DNA from: Nocardioides sp.
GTDB lineage: Bacteria > Actinomycetota > Actinomycetes > Propionibacteriales > Nocardioidaceae
Length of the DNA: 64,000 nt
Reading direction: 5' to 3'
Assembly: GCF_030150155.1 (NCBI RefSeq)
Contig: NZ_JASLGR010000001.1
Span: 1-64,000 of the forward strand
Both the position numbers and the translations under genes were made by a program. How positions within the stretch are numbered: the stretch's first letter is position 1; each line of letters starts with the position of its first letter. Below the pieces are notes generated by a model. That model was not told the DNA's origin. It worked only from the letters and a program-made list of their open reading frames with translations, and made no database searches. Positions 24,227 through 33,426 of this stretch are shown piece after piece.

Positions 24227-25770
24227 CAGGCGACCGCGCGATCGTCGCTGCCGTGGGCGGTGTGCTCGCGGCGGACCTCGGTGTGCCGGCTGCGCGGGGT
24301 GACGTTCCACTCGTGCATGCCGAACAGGTCGCGCACGATCGCGGCGCGGTTGATGATCGCCTTGAACTCGGCGTAGAAGAGCATCGACAGGAAGCCGAAC
24401 CTGACGAAGAGGCGGCGCTGGTCGCGCAGCAGCGGCGGGGAGAGCCGGCGGGCGATCGCTGCCTGGAGGATCGGGGTGCCCAGGGTGACGAGGGTGGTGA
24501 GCACGAAGATCGGCACGCCCCAGGAGTAGGCGTGGCCGGTGGTGCTGCGGAAGAGCAGCAGCGCGATGATCAGCGGCCACATCTGGGCGGCCAGCCACGG
24601 GTGCAGCACCCGCCAGACGTAGAGCACGCCGACGCCGCGCTTCTGCTGGAGGCTGAGGTGCTTTGAGCGCAGCAGTGCCACGGTGTGCCGCTGGGTGACC
24701 TCCCACCAGCCCTGGGCCCACCGCATCCGCTGGCGCCACAGGGCGGTCCAGGTCTGGGGTGCGAGCTCGGTGGAGACCATCCCGGGGTCGGTGCCGATCC
24801 GGTAGCCGGCGAGCAGCGCCCGCGAGGTGGCGTCGATGTCCTCGGTCAGCATCTCGGGGTCCATCCCGATCGCCTCGATCACCTCGCTGCGCCAGAAGCC
24901 GTTGCTGCCGCCGAAGATGCCGAAGCCGTTCAGCGAGGTGCGGCCCGGGTGCGAGACGGCGTACATGGTGGCGAACTCGGCGGCCACCGTCGCGGCCACC
25001 CCGGAGTCGCCCTGGTTGCGGATCAGGCACTGGCCCTGGACCACGTCGACGCGGCGCTCCCCGGCCTCGTCGGCCAGCCACCGTACGGCGCGCAGCGGGA
25101 CGCTCGGGTGCGGGTGGTGGTCGGCGTCGAAGAAGCCGATGATGTCGACGCAGTCGGTGAGGTAGTCCAGGGCGGCGTTGATGTTCTCCGCCTTCGACCG
25201 CGACCCCTCCACCCGCAGCGCGACGAAGCGCGGGTCCTCGGCGGCGAGCCGGGTCAGCTCGGCCTCGACCGGGAGCCGCTCGGCGGAGTTGTAGCTGCAC
25301 ACCACGATCAGCTTCCCGACCGGGTAGTCGACCGAGAGGTGGTGGTGCAGCGACTCCATGATGGTGTCGGCCTCGTTGACCAGGTGCGCCGCGATCACGA
25401 CCCCGATCACCGGCAGCCGGTCCGCCGCCGGCGGCGCTGCCAGCGGCGGCTCGGGGAAGCGCAGGGCGTGCGCGCACTCCATCGAGATGACGAGCGCCGT
25501 GCTCAGCAGGGACAGCACCAGGACGACGTACCAAGCCGACAGGATCGCCGGGTCGAACATCGCCAACGGCACGTAGATCGCGAAGCCGATCACGAACGGC
25601 AGCAGCAGGTGCAGCGAGATGTCGACGATCATCTGGGTGCGTCGCGGCAGGGCGAGGTACGCCGTGCGCACCCGCCGCAGCAACGGGTGGATGCGGCGCA
25701 GCCACGGCTCGGCCCGCGTTCGAGATGCCTCCGCAGGAGTCTCGAAATGAAGGGCGTTGTCGAGTCCCAT
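24226..25770 (-). CDS. Family 2 glycosyltransferase, processive-type membrane enzyme
   Basis: A 514-residue membrane glycosyltransferase resembling cellulose/hyaluronan synthases. Two helices (about 45-90) precede the cytosolic GT-A domain with GVVIAAHLVNEADTI, the DxD site FFDADHHPHP, TEDIDATSRAL and the processivity-type motif QRMRWAQGWW. Three or more helices follow. The ATG at 25770 is chosen because AAGGA lies six bases before it; a GTG five codons upstream (25785) is an alternative with a weaker site. It is the first gene of a three-gene operon with the acyltransferase and LppX-like protein. The sugar and acceptor are unknown. Confidence 0.88.
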   Translation of the reverse strand: MGLDNALHFETPAEASRTRAEPWLRRIHPLLRRVRTAYLALPRRTQMIVDISLHLLLPFVIGFAIYVPLAMFDPAILSAWYVVLVLSLLSTALVISMECAHALRFPEPPLAAPPAADRLPVIGVVIAAHLVNEADTIMESLHHHLSVDYPVGKLIVVCSYNSAERLPVEAELTRLAAEDPRFVALRVEGSRSKAENINAALDYLTDCVDIIGFFDADHHPHPSVPLRAVRWLADEAGERRVDVVQGQCLIRNQGDSGVAATVAAEFATMYAVSHPGRTSLNGFGIFGGSNGFWRSEVIEAIGMDPEMLTEDIDATSRALLAGYRIGTDPGMVSTELAPQTWTALWRQRMRWAQGWWEVTQRHTVALLRSKHLSLQQKRGVGVLYVWRVLHPWLAAQMWPLIIALLLFRSTTGHAYSWGVPIFVLTTLVTLGTPILQAAIARRLSPPLLRDQRRLFVRFGFLSMLFYAEFKAIINRAAIVRDLFGMHEWNVTPRSRHTEVRREHTAHGSDDRAVA

Positions 25771-25927
25771 CAGATGTCCTTTCACGTCCCCACGCTCCTC
25801 GACTCAACGCGGCACCGGGTGTCGGGGCTACGGGGCGAAATAGTGATCAGGAACTGGTCTGGACCGGGGTGCCAGAAATGGACGCCGGTCATGCGGCGGT
25901 CGGGTGAGGGATGCATAATCCCCAGCC

Positions 25928-26773
25928 ATGCGGACCCCCTCGGTGCGGAGCGCGGGCGTCGCGGCGCCTGCTGCGGCCTCTCTCCTCGTGCTTCTTGCGC
26001 TGCTCGCCCTGCTCTCGGGCTGCGGCTCCGACACCACGCCGGTGAAGTTCGCGCACTATGTGGCACTCGGTGACTCCTACACCGCGGCGCCCGGGGTCGA
26101 GCCGGCGCTCGGCACTGGTGACTGTGGCCGCTCCACGGCCAACTACCCGCGGCTCGTCGCGGCGGCGCTCAGGGCGCCGCTCGACGACGTCAGCTGCTCC
26201 GGGGCGACCGTCACCGATCTGCTCAAGGGCCAGACCGTGACCGGCCAGGTGCTGCCCGCCCAGATCGCGGCGGTCAAGGCCGACACCGACCTGATCACGA
26301 TCGGCGTCGGCGGCAACGACCTCGACCTGATCGGGCTGGCCACCGTCTGCGTGCAGCAGGCCGCCGACTGCACCACCCGGGTCGCGCAGGTGCAGCAGAC
26401 CCTGGGGGCGCTGCCGGGCCGGATCGAGAAGCTGGTCCGCGCCGTCCGGGCCAAGGCCCCGAAGGCCACCGTGGTGCTGGTCGGCTATCCGACGATCATC
26501 TCCGCCCAGGCGCCGTGCGCGGCGCTGCCGGTGCCGGCAGCGGTGACCTCGGCGGCGATCGACATCAACAGCCGCCTCGCCACCGCGATCAAGGCTGCCG
26601 CGACCGCGACCAAGGTGCAGTTCGCCGACCTCTACCGGGCCACCGCCGACCACGGCCTGTGCGGCTCGAAGCCCTGGATCGCCGGGATCGACGGTCAGGG
26701 CGCGCAGCCGCTGCACCCCACCGAGGACGAGCAGAAGCTGGTCGCGGAGAAGGTGCTCGCGCTGGTGAGGTGA
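25928..26773 (+). CDS. SGNH/GDSL hydrolase, lipoprotein (second copy)
   Basis: A 281-residue paralog of the SGNH gene at 19.5 kb. The signal peptide has lipobox LSGC. The blocks are VALGDSYTA (Ser50), VSCSGATVTDLL, GVGGNDLDLIG and PLHPTEDEQ (His263). As in its paralog there is no Asp three residues before the His, so a Ser-His dyad is expected. Six Cys residues after the lipobox may form disulfides, as in secreted actinobacterial lipases. It is divergent from the glycosyltransferase operon across 157 bases. Deacylation of the envelope product is inferred. Confidence 0.9.
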   Translation: MRTPSVRSAGVAAPAAASLLVLLALLALLSGCGSDTTPVKFAHYVALGDSYTAAPGVEPALGTGDCGRSTANYPRLVAAALRAPLDDVSCSGATVTDLLKGQTVTGQVLPAQIAAVKADTDLITIGVGGNDLDLIGLATVCVQQAADCTTRVAQVQQTLGALPGRIEKLVRAVRAKAPKATVVLVGYPTIISAQAPCAALPVPAAVTSAAIDINSRLATAIKAAATATKVQFADLYRATADHGLCGSKPWIAGIDGQGAQPLHPTEDEQKLVAEKVLALVR

Positions 26774-26800
26774 CGCCGGCTCAGGGCGGGGTCGGGAGGC

Positions 26801-27046
26801 TCAGGACGCGCGGCGGCGATGCCGGGCAGCGATCCGGGGCGCCAGCTCGGCCGCGGCCTCGGGCCAGCGCGCGGTCAGCTCGGCGATCGCCGCCGACAGC
26901 ACGGCCCGGTCGAGCAGCTCGGGGCGATCGGCGGAGGTGAACAGCAGCGTCTCGATGGCCTCCACCAGCAGGTGGAAGTCCTCCTCGTCGGTCCGCTCAC
27001 CCGGCTGCCCCTGCGGGCGCGGGATCAGAAGGGACAGTGCGTTCAC
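26801..27046 (-). CDS. Small helical protein of unknown function
   Basis: An 81-residue protein with a GTG start. The middle (EEDFHLLVEAIETLLFTSA, RAVLSAAIAELTARWPEAAAELAPRI) is predicted helical and it ends in a basic HRRRAS. No family is recognised and no membrane segment is present. It lies 40 bases after the 5' side of the holin-like gene on the same strand and could follow it in one transcript. Coding potential rests on composition and on the compact fit between neighbours. Confidence 0.5.
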   Translation of the reverse strand: MNALSLLIPRPQGQPGERTDEEDFHLLVEAIETLLFTSADRPELLDRAVLSAAIAELTARWPEAAAELAPRIAARHRRRAS

Positions 27047-27086
27047 GCTGGCACAACGACCCAGGATCAGCGCCGGTTACGGCCCC

Positions 27087-27488
27087 TCACCGGGCGGGGT
27101 GGCGGTCCTTCTCCAGGAGCCGGTCCACGGCCCAGGTGACGATCGTGATCACGATCGCGCCGCCGATCGCGGTGCCGGCGCCCTCGACGTGGAAGCCGAT
27201 CCCCAGACCCCCGGCCAGCCACGAGGTGAGCTTGAGCATCAGGGCGTTGATGATCACCAGGAAGAGCCCGAGGGTGAGGATCACCGCGGGCAGGGTGACG
27301 AAGGTCAGGACCGGCTTCACGATGGCGTTCACCACGCCCATGATCAGGGCGACGAGCAGCAGTGGCAGCAGCTTGTGCTTGACCTCCTCGATCCCCGAGG
27401 ACGGGCCGTCGAACCAGATCCCGTGGAAGAACTGGGCCGCGACGGCCAACGCGACGGCGTGGGTCAGAAGCCAGGCGAGGAAGCGCAC
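27087..27488 (-). CDS. Phage-holin-like (DUF/PF04020-type) small membrane protein
   Basis: A 133-residue membrane protein with four hydrophobic segments: FLAWLLTHAVALAVAAQFF, LLPLLLVALIMGVVNAIV, LPAVILTLGLFLVIINALML and AIGGAIVITIVTWAV. The segment GVVNAIVKPVLTFVTLPAVI is typical of the chromosomal phage_holin_4_2 family. The family name does not imply phage origin, and no phage genes are nearby. The GTG at 27488 is chosen because the 18 codons upstream are not like the family. Function is unknown. Confidence 0.8.
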   Translation of the reverse strand: MRFLAWLLTHAVALAVAAQFFHGIWFDGPSSGIEEVKHKLLPLLLVALIMGVVNAIVKPVLTFVTLPAVILTLGLFLVIINALMLKLTSWLAGGLGIGFHVEGAGTAIGGAIVITIVTWAVDRLLEKDRHPAR

Positions 27489-27643
27489 GCGACCAGTCAA
27501 GCAGGTCACCGCAGGGCCGGGCGCCGACCACCCAGCGGGCACCCGGTTGCCGGTCTAGACACTTCCTCCTACGGTGGGGGCGCCGGGCACCGGACAGTGC
27601 GCGGCTCTCGACACTCGGATCTGGGACTCTCGGAGGTCTACTG

Positions 27644-28690
27644 ATGGCACGTACCACGCTGCGCACCGGCGCCGCTCTGCTCGCGACGGGCGCCCTGGTC
27701 GGAGGCGTGGCGATCACCGCCAGCCCCGCCCAGGCAGTGATCAGCTACGGCCGCCTCGGCGTCGGCGGCTCGATCAGCAGCTCCGGCACCCCGACCTCGG
27801 GCACCTGCGCGGTCTCCACCGCGCTGCCCGCAACGGTGAGCAAGTCCTGGAACGACAACGGCATCGCCGTGGCGAACTCGCAGACCCGCAAGGGCGCCCT
27901 GAAGTGGTCGGGCAGCGCCACCGACATCACCGATGTCACCACCGCCGGCTCGGGCACGGTCCGGGCGACCCCGCTCTCCACGGCCGGCGGCACGATCGCG
28001 TTCTCGGGCTCCACCAGCCTCTCGGCCAAGGCTCGCGTCGCCAACAGCAAGTGCCGCGCCTACGTCTCCAGCTCGATGAACGCCGACGGCGACTTCGAGG
28101 TCCCGGTCGGGATGTGGCTGACCATCTCCGGCTCGGCGTCCTCGACCAAGGGCGCCGGCCTGCAGGTCAACGTCTACGGCTACGACGACTCCAACGCCAG
28201 CGTCGACACCTCGCTCGCCCTCGGTGGCAGCCGGGTGACCGGCTCGACCAGCCTCTACCTGCCGCCGGGCGAGTACGGCTACGACGTCAGCCTCTCGGCC
28301 TGGCGCACCACCGTGGCCTCGACCACGGCCGCCGGCTCCGCGGTCTCGGCCAGCGTCTCGGGCTCCACCACCTGGACGTTCACCCCCGGCGGTGCGGCCT
28401 CCGCGATCTCCGGCAAGGGTGGGAGGTACGTCGCTCTCGGTGGCCGTAGCTGCACCACGAACGCTGTCAGCGCCGCCGTCACCAAGGCCGCTCGCAAGAA
28501 GGCCAAGAAGGTCGTGATCAAGGTCAACGGCGTCACCCGGGTCGCGCTCAAGGGCACCAGGCTCAAGAAGGCCGGCGGCCTGACGCTGGGCGGGATCAGC
28601 CCGACCAGCAACGCCACCGTCGTCGCGACCATCACCCCGAAGAAGGGCAAGAAGGTCAGCGTCGCGCGCTCCTACCGCGCCTGCCGCTGA
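27644..28690 (+). CDS. Secreted protein of unknown function, tandem paralog 1
   Basis: A 348-residue exported protein. A GGAGG site lies seven bases before the ATG. The signal peptide covers about residues 1-31 (TASPAQA). The body is Ser/Thr/Gly-rich beta sequence with FEVPVGMWLTISGSASS, SLYLPPGEYGYDVSLSAW and TWTFTPGGAASAISGKG. A C-terminal basic domain of about 90 residues follows, YVALGGRSCTTNAVSA to the end ARSYRACR, with conserved Cys pairs. I do not recognise the family. The next gene is a paralog with the same architecture, and the two share an unbroken 49-bp identical stretch. No anchor is present, so it is probably released. Confidence 0.75.
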   Translation: MARTTLRTGAALLATGALVGGVAITASPAQAVISYGRLGVGGSISSSGTPTSGTCAVSTALPATVSKSWNDNGIAVANSQTRKGALKWSGSATDITDVTTAGSGTVRATPLSTAGGTIAFSGSTSLSAKARVANSKCRAYVSSSMNADGDFEVPVGMWLTISGSASSTKGAGLQVNVYGYDDSNASVDTSLALGGSRVTGSTSLYLPPGEYGYDVSLSAWRTTVASTTAAGSAVSASVSGSTTWTFTPGGAASAISGKGGRYVALGGRSCTTNAVSAAVTKAARKKAKKVVIKVNGVTRVALKGTRLKKAGGLTLGGISPTSNATVVATITPKKGKKVSVARSYRACR

Positions 28691-28700
28691 GGTGGTCGCG

Positions 28701-29735
28701 ATGAGTCTCTCCACCGCCCGCGCCCTGGCCGCCACCGTGGCTGCCACCGTGACCGGCGGCGCGGTCGGTGTGGCGTTGATCCTCCCGGTCGCGCCCGCCC
28801 ACGCCCTCGGCACCGACCGGACGCTCTTCCCGCACACCTGGGTCACCACCTCGACGCCGACCACCGGGTCGTGCACCCGGCTCAGCCCGAGCGTGGCGCC
28901 GTCGCTGTCGTGGAACACGAACAACGTGCCGGTGACCAGCACCGTGCGGGCTGCCGCGAAGACGACGTACTCGGGCAACAGCGCTGACGTCATCGACGCG
29001 TCGGTGGCGAGCAGCGCCACCGTGCGGGCCACCCCGATCCTGGCCTCCGGCGGTCGGATCTCGTACGCCGGCTCCGCCTCGATCAGTGGCACGCCGCGGC
29101 TCGCGAAGAGCGCGTGCTCGATGACCGTTGAGCACTACATCGACGCCGACGGGGCGTTCACCGTCCCGGTCGGGATGTGGGCGGTCTTCTCCGGGTCGGC
29201 CCGGACCACGACCGGAGCCTCGGTGAGCATGGTGCTCTACAACGGTCCCGGCAGCGGCCCCGGCCTGTCGCTGAGCGGCCCGAACACCACGGGTTCGATG
29301 ACGACGTTCCTCCCCGCCGGCAGCTACCAGATCGGCGGCGAGATCTCGACCCGGGCGAGCAGCAGCCAGGCCGGCGTCGCCGCACGGGCCTTCGGCGCCA
29401 GCGCCAGCGGCTCGATCACCGTGACCTTCATCCCCGGCGGAGCCGCCTCGGCGGTGGCAGGCAAGGGCAGGAAGTACGTCGCTCTCGGTGGCCGTAGCTG
29501 CACCACGAACGCTGTCAGCGCCACCATCACCAAGGCGGGCCGGACCAAGGCGAAGAAGATCGTGCTCAGGGTCAACGGCGCCACCAAGGCCTCGCTGAAG
29601 GGCGCGAAGCTGCGTCGGACCGGTGCCCGGACCCTGCCGGTCGCTGCCGGGAGTGCGGCGACCGTCTCGGCGGTGATCACCCTGAAGTCGGGGAAGAAGG
29701 TCACCGCGACCCGTTCCTACCGCGCCTGCCGCTGA
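28701..29735 (+). CDS. Secreted protein of unknown function, tandem paralog 2
   Basis: A 344-residue exported protein with the same layout as the preceding gene: signal peptide (to APAHA), Ser/Thr-rich beta body with FTVPVGMWAVFSGSA and TTFLPAGSYQIGGEIS, then YVALGGRSCTTNAVSA and a terminal TRSYRACR. The ATG is chosen because GAGGTGG, which overlaps the upstream stop, lies six bases before it; a GTG three codons earlier is possible. The 10-base gap means the genes are co-transcribed and probably coupled. Bodies have diverged while the C-terminal domain is nearly identical, which suggests recent duplication or gene conversion. Confidence 0.75.
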   Translation: MSLSTARALAATVAATVTGGAVGVALILPVAPAHALGTDRTLFPHTWVTTSTPTTGSCTRLSPSVAPSLSWNTNNVPVTSTVRAAAKTTYSGNSADVIDASVASSATVRATPILASGGRISYAGSASISGTPRLAKSACSMTVEHYIDADGAFTVPVGMWAVFSGSARTTTGASVSMVLYNGPGSGPGLSLSGPNTTGSMTTFLPAGSYQIGGEISTRASSSQAGVAARAFGASASGSITVTFIPGGAASAVAGKGRKYVALGGRSCTTNAVSATITKAGRTKAKKIVLRVNGATKASLKGAKLRRTGARTLPVAAGSAATVSAVITLKSGKKVTATRSYRACR

Positions 29736-29743
29736 CCCTCGCC

Positions 29744-29771
29744 GACCGTGCGGGCTACGGTCCGCACGGTC
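29744..29771 (+). terminator. Hairpin after the secreted paralogs
   Basis: A perfect 10-bp stem, GACCGTGCGG (29744-29753) with CCGCACGGTC (29762-29771), is followed by a second copy of GCACGGTCT. It lies shortly after the last stop codon. Confidence 0.7.
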
Positions 29772-29794
29772 TGCACGGTCTGCGGGGGCGGGGT

Positions 29795-29800
29795 TAGGGT
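29795..29800 (+). promoter_or_regulatory. -10-like TAGGGT, leaderless spacing
   Basis: TAGGGT is followed by 6 bases and the GTG of the GST-like reductase; no Shine-Dalgarno is seen. Confidence 0.5.
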
Positions 29801-29806
29801 CGGGGT

Positions 29807-30772
<966 letters not shown>

Positions 30773-30802
30773 TCGGGTCCCCGGGCTCCGGTCAGAGCTG
30801 GG

Positions 30803-31540
30803 TCAGCGCCAGGTCAGGGCGGGGTCGACCGCTACGTCGGTGAGCGCCGCCTCGGGGGTGGTGAGCCGATCGGTGAAGTCCGCGCCCGAGGCTCCGATCA
30901 CGGTCTCGGTCGCGCTCGTGACGGTCCCGGTCGAGCGGTAGAGCGTGACGGTGCGGTCCACCCGGGCGCGCGCCAGGTCGGCGCTGGTCAGCGACGAGAT
31001 CTCGGACACCGCCTGATACTTGCCCTCGCCGACGGCGGAGGCATCCTTGAGCACTGTCTCGGTGGTGACCAGGACGCCGCCGTCACTGGTACGCCGGGCG
31101 TTGCACGACACCAGGCTGCTGGCGGCCGTGCCCGCGCTGGCCTCGCAGGCGTGGTCGACGGCAGGGATGTCGGAGTTGGGTCCGACGAAGACCCGCCAGG
31201 AGTGGGAGGTCGGCGAGCCGTACTCGACGTACGCGTCCTTGGCCTGGCCGATCTGGGCGGCGGGAAGCGCACGGAAGTCCTCGCCTTGGGCCACCACGGT
31301 CCCCCGGTCGGGGACCCAGCGCTGGAGGTGCCCAGAGGCGGTCTCCTGGAGGGTCGTCACCAGGGTGGTCGGATCGGCGGTGAGCGCGGTGTTGGGCGCC
31401 TCGACCCGGGTGAGGGCCGACGCACTCGACGCGTGGTTGACCACGGTCGCCACTGCGACCCCGGTCGTCGCCAGCAGCAGCACGGTGACGGCGGCGGGGA
31501 GGCGCCGTCGACGGCGGCCTTCTCGTGCGTTCACGGACAT
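30803..31540 (-). CDS. Membrane-anchored protein of unknown function
   Basis: A 245-residue protein with a very basic N-terminus (EGRRRRRLPAA) and one membrane segment (VTVLLLATTGVAVATVV). The rest is outside and includes WRVFVGPNSDIPAVDHACEA and TTETVLKDASAVGEG. Two Cys residues (HACEAS and VSCNA) could form a disulfide. The Ser/Thr-rich region just after the membrane segment suggests exposure. No family is recognised. Upstream, GTCACA occurs at 31656-31661 and 31665-31670, nine bases apart, a possible regulator site. Confidence 0.65.
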   Translation of the reverse strand: MSVNAREGRRRRRLPAAVTVLLLATTGVAVATVVNHASSASALTRVEAPNTALTADPTTLVTTLQETASGHLQRWVPDRGTVVAQGEDFRALPAAQIGQAKDAYVEYGSPTSHSWRVFVGPNSDIPAVDHACEASAGTAASSLVSCNARRTSDGGVLVTTETVLKDASAVGEGKYQAVSEISSLTSADLARARVDRTVTLYRSTGTVTSATETVIGASGADFTDRLTTPEAALTDVAVDPALTWR

Positions 31541-31721
31541 GGTTTCCCTGGCCTCTCGACGTGCGCGATGGACGCGGTGACGTCCACCAGTGCATCAGAA
31601 AGTCAGCGTTCGGGCATCCCCAGATGTCACGAAAGGGCGACGTGGCAGGGGAGTTGTCACAGCCGTCACAAGATCGCCGCACGGGCGGGGCTGATCCCCG
31701 GCGGCTCAGGGAGTCAGCGGC

Positions 31722-33233
31722 TCAGCGGGTGAACCGCCCGGCCCGCTCCGTTGTCGTGCCCGGCCCGGCTACCAGTAGACCCGCCAGCTCCTCGGCGACC
31801 GCGGTGGCGACGCGGGCGAGGAACGCCTCGGGCTCGGCGGCGGCGTCGGGGTGCTCGGGCAGGATCCGGTCGACCACGCCGAGGTCGGCCAGGTCCCCGG
31901 CCCGGACGTGCTGGGCCTCGGCCATCGCCGGGGCGTGGCTGGTGTCGCCGTACACGATCACGGAGGCGCCCTCGGGTGGCAACGGTGTCAGCCAGGCGTT
32001 GCGGGCGGCGATGATCCGGTCGGCGGGGAAGAGGGCCAGCGCGCCGCCGCCGTTGCCCTGACCCAGCATCAGGGTGAGCGTGGGGGTGCGGACCTCGACC
32101 AGGGCGGCCAGCGTGCGGGCGATCTCGCCGGCGATGCCACCGCTCTCGGCCTTGCCCGACAGCTCCGCGCCCGGGGTGTCGATCACGGTCATCAGCGGCA
32201 GTCCGAGCGACTCGGCGAGCGCGATCCCGCGCTGGGCGGTGCGCAGCCCCGAGGGGCCGAAGGGTCGCTTGGCCTGGGCGGTGCGGTCCTGGGCGACGAC
32301 CACGCAGGCGACGCCGCCGAAGCGCGCCAGCGCCAGGCTGATCCCGGAGTCACGCTCCCCCCGGGTGGTGCCACTGAGGGGTACGACGGCCTCGGCCTGC
32401 CCCAGCAGCTCCCGGATCCCGGGGCGGGCCGGGTCGCGGGTCGCGGTGATCGCGGTCCAGGCGTCGGGCTGCTCGGTCTCCTCCCCAGCACCGTCCCCAG
32501 TGCCCTCGGCGCCCTCAGCGGCAGTCGCACCAGCCGACCCAGGTGCCGGAACCGCCGTCACCTGGTCGCAGACCAGCCCGAGGGTCGCACTCAGCACCTC
32601 CCTGACGTCGCTCGGCAGCACGATCCCGTCGATGATGCCGTGCGAGGAGAGCGACTCGGCCTGCTGCACGTCCGCAGGCAGCGGCTGGCCGGTGACCAGC
32701 TCGACCACCTTGGGCCCGAGGAAGCCGAGCAGCGCACGCGGCTCAGCGACGGTGATGTGGCCCAGCGAGCCCCAGGTCGCCATCACCCCGCCGGTGGTGG
32801 GGTGGCGCAGGTAGACCAGGTACGGCAGGCCGGCGGCCTTGTGGCGCAGCAGTGCCTCGCCGATCCGCACCATCTGGACGAACGCGGGCGTGCCCTCCTG
32901 CATCCGGGTGCCGCCCGAGGCCGGAGCGCCCATCAGGGGCAGCCCCTCGGCGGTCGCCCGGGTGATCGCGGCGACCAGCCGGTCGGCCGCGTCCCGGCCG
33001 ATCGACCCCGCCAGGAAGCCGAACTCGCTGATCAGGACCGCCACCCGGCGGCCCTCGATCAGGGCCGATCCGGTCAGCACGGACTCGTCGGTGCCCGCCT
33101 TGGCAGCAGCAGCGTCCAGCTCAGCGGCGTACGCGGCACCGATCCCGGCCCGGCGCGGGGTGGTGTCCCACGAGTCCCACGATCCGGGGTCGATGACCAG
33201 GTCGAGCAGCTCGCGTGCGGTGAGACGGGGCAT
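31722..33233 (-). CDS. Fused acetyl-CoA carboxylase carboxyltransferase (beta plus alpha)
   Basis: A 503-residue acyl-CoA carboxyltransferase that transfers carboxyl from biotin to acetyl-CoA. The N-terminal half is AccD-like (VLISEFGFLAGSIG, GAPASGGTRMQEG, TTGGVMATWGSLGHI). The C-terminal half is AccA-like (ITATRDPARPGIRELL, MTVIDTPGAELSGKAE, MLGQGNGGGALALF). The Cys4 zinc finger of E. coli AccD is absent. A Glu/Gly/Ala-rich linker (about 235-265) joins them. The start MPRLTARELLDLVIDPGSW follows TACGGT by six bases. Sequence upstream in frame is the palindromic repeat and is not taken as coding. Biotin carboxylase and carrier are not in the window. Confidence 0.9.
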   Translation of the reverse strand: MPRLTARELLDLVIDPGSWDSWDTTPRRAGIGAAYAAELDAAAAKAGTDESVLTGSALIEGRRVAVLISEFGFLAGSIGRDAADRLVAAITRATAEGLPLMGAPASGGTRMQEGTPAFVQMVRIGEALLRHKAAGLPYLVYLRHPTTGGVMATWGSLGHITVAEPRALLGFLGPKVVELVTGQPLPADVQQAESLSSHGIIDGIVLPSDVREVLSATLGLVCDQVTAVPAPGSAGATAAEGAEGTGDGAGEETEQPDAWTAITATRDPARPGIRELLGQAEAVVPLSGTTRGERDSGISLALARFGGVACVVVAQDRTAQAKRPFGPSGLRTAQRGIALAESLGLPLMTVIDTPGAELSGKAESGGIAGEIARTLAALVEVRTPTLTLMLGQGNGGGALALFPADRIIAARNAWLTPLPPEGASVIVYGDTSHAPAMAEAQHVRAGDLADLGVVDRILPEHPDAAAEPEAFLARVATAVAEELAGLLVAGPGTTTERAGRFTR

Positions 33234-33239
33234 GCCCGA

Positions 33240-33245
33240 ACCGTA
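33240..33245 (-). promoter_or_regulatory. -10-like TACGGT before the carboxyltransferase gene
   Basis: TACGGT on the minus strand ends six bases before the ATG and lies at the edge of the palindromic repeat, so any -35 region would be inside the repeat. Confidence 0.4.
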
Positions 33246-33409
33246 GTGGCTCGGGTCAGAAGTTGTTGGGCGGTTGGCGCACTCGGGGCACGCACCTCGC
33301 TGCGTTGTCGAACACTCGACGGGCCTCCGGCCCGCCTTCGGTCCTCCGCCTTGCGAGGCACGCACCCCGAGCACGCCCACCATCCCAAAACTTCCGACCC
33401 GAGCCACTA
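33244..33409. repeat. 166-bp imperfect palindrome (dispersed repeat, copy B)
   Basis: The arms read inward from TAGTGGCTCGGGTC (33244) and, on the other strand, from TAGTGGCTCGGGTC ending at 33409. They continue with matching GAAGTT, TTGGG, CTCGGGG and CCTCGC blocks for about 57 bases. The centre is a perfect hairpin GGGCC-TCC-GGCCC (33321-33333). The spacing is symmetric, so the whole segment is one inverted repeat. It shares CTGCGTTGTCG and a 24-base block with copy A near 1 kb. It lies between two minus-strand genes and could end transcription of the upstream carboxyltransferase promoter region or simply be a mobile repeat. Confidence 0.85.
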
Positions 33410-33426
33410 GTGCCCGCTCCGGCGGC

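Noticed and set aside
21990..25807. Longer in-frame versions of the LppX-like and acyltransferase genes (696 and 1,004 codons)
   Set aside because: The added N-termini read the neighbouring gene out of frame. ATGA/TGATG overlaps and membrane-helix starts place the true starts at 22796 and 24226.
27087..27488. Prophage remnant suggested by the holin-like protein
   Set aside because: This holin-like family is a common chromosomal membrane protein in actinobacteria, and no integrase, structural or lysis genes are nearby.
33234..33407. N-terminal extension of the carboxyltransferase through the palindromic repeat
   Set aside because: The extra 58 residues come only from the repeat, and the family start MPRLTARELL with a TACGGT element fits the shorter form.
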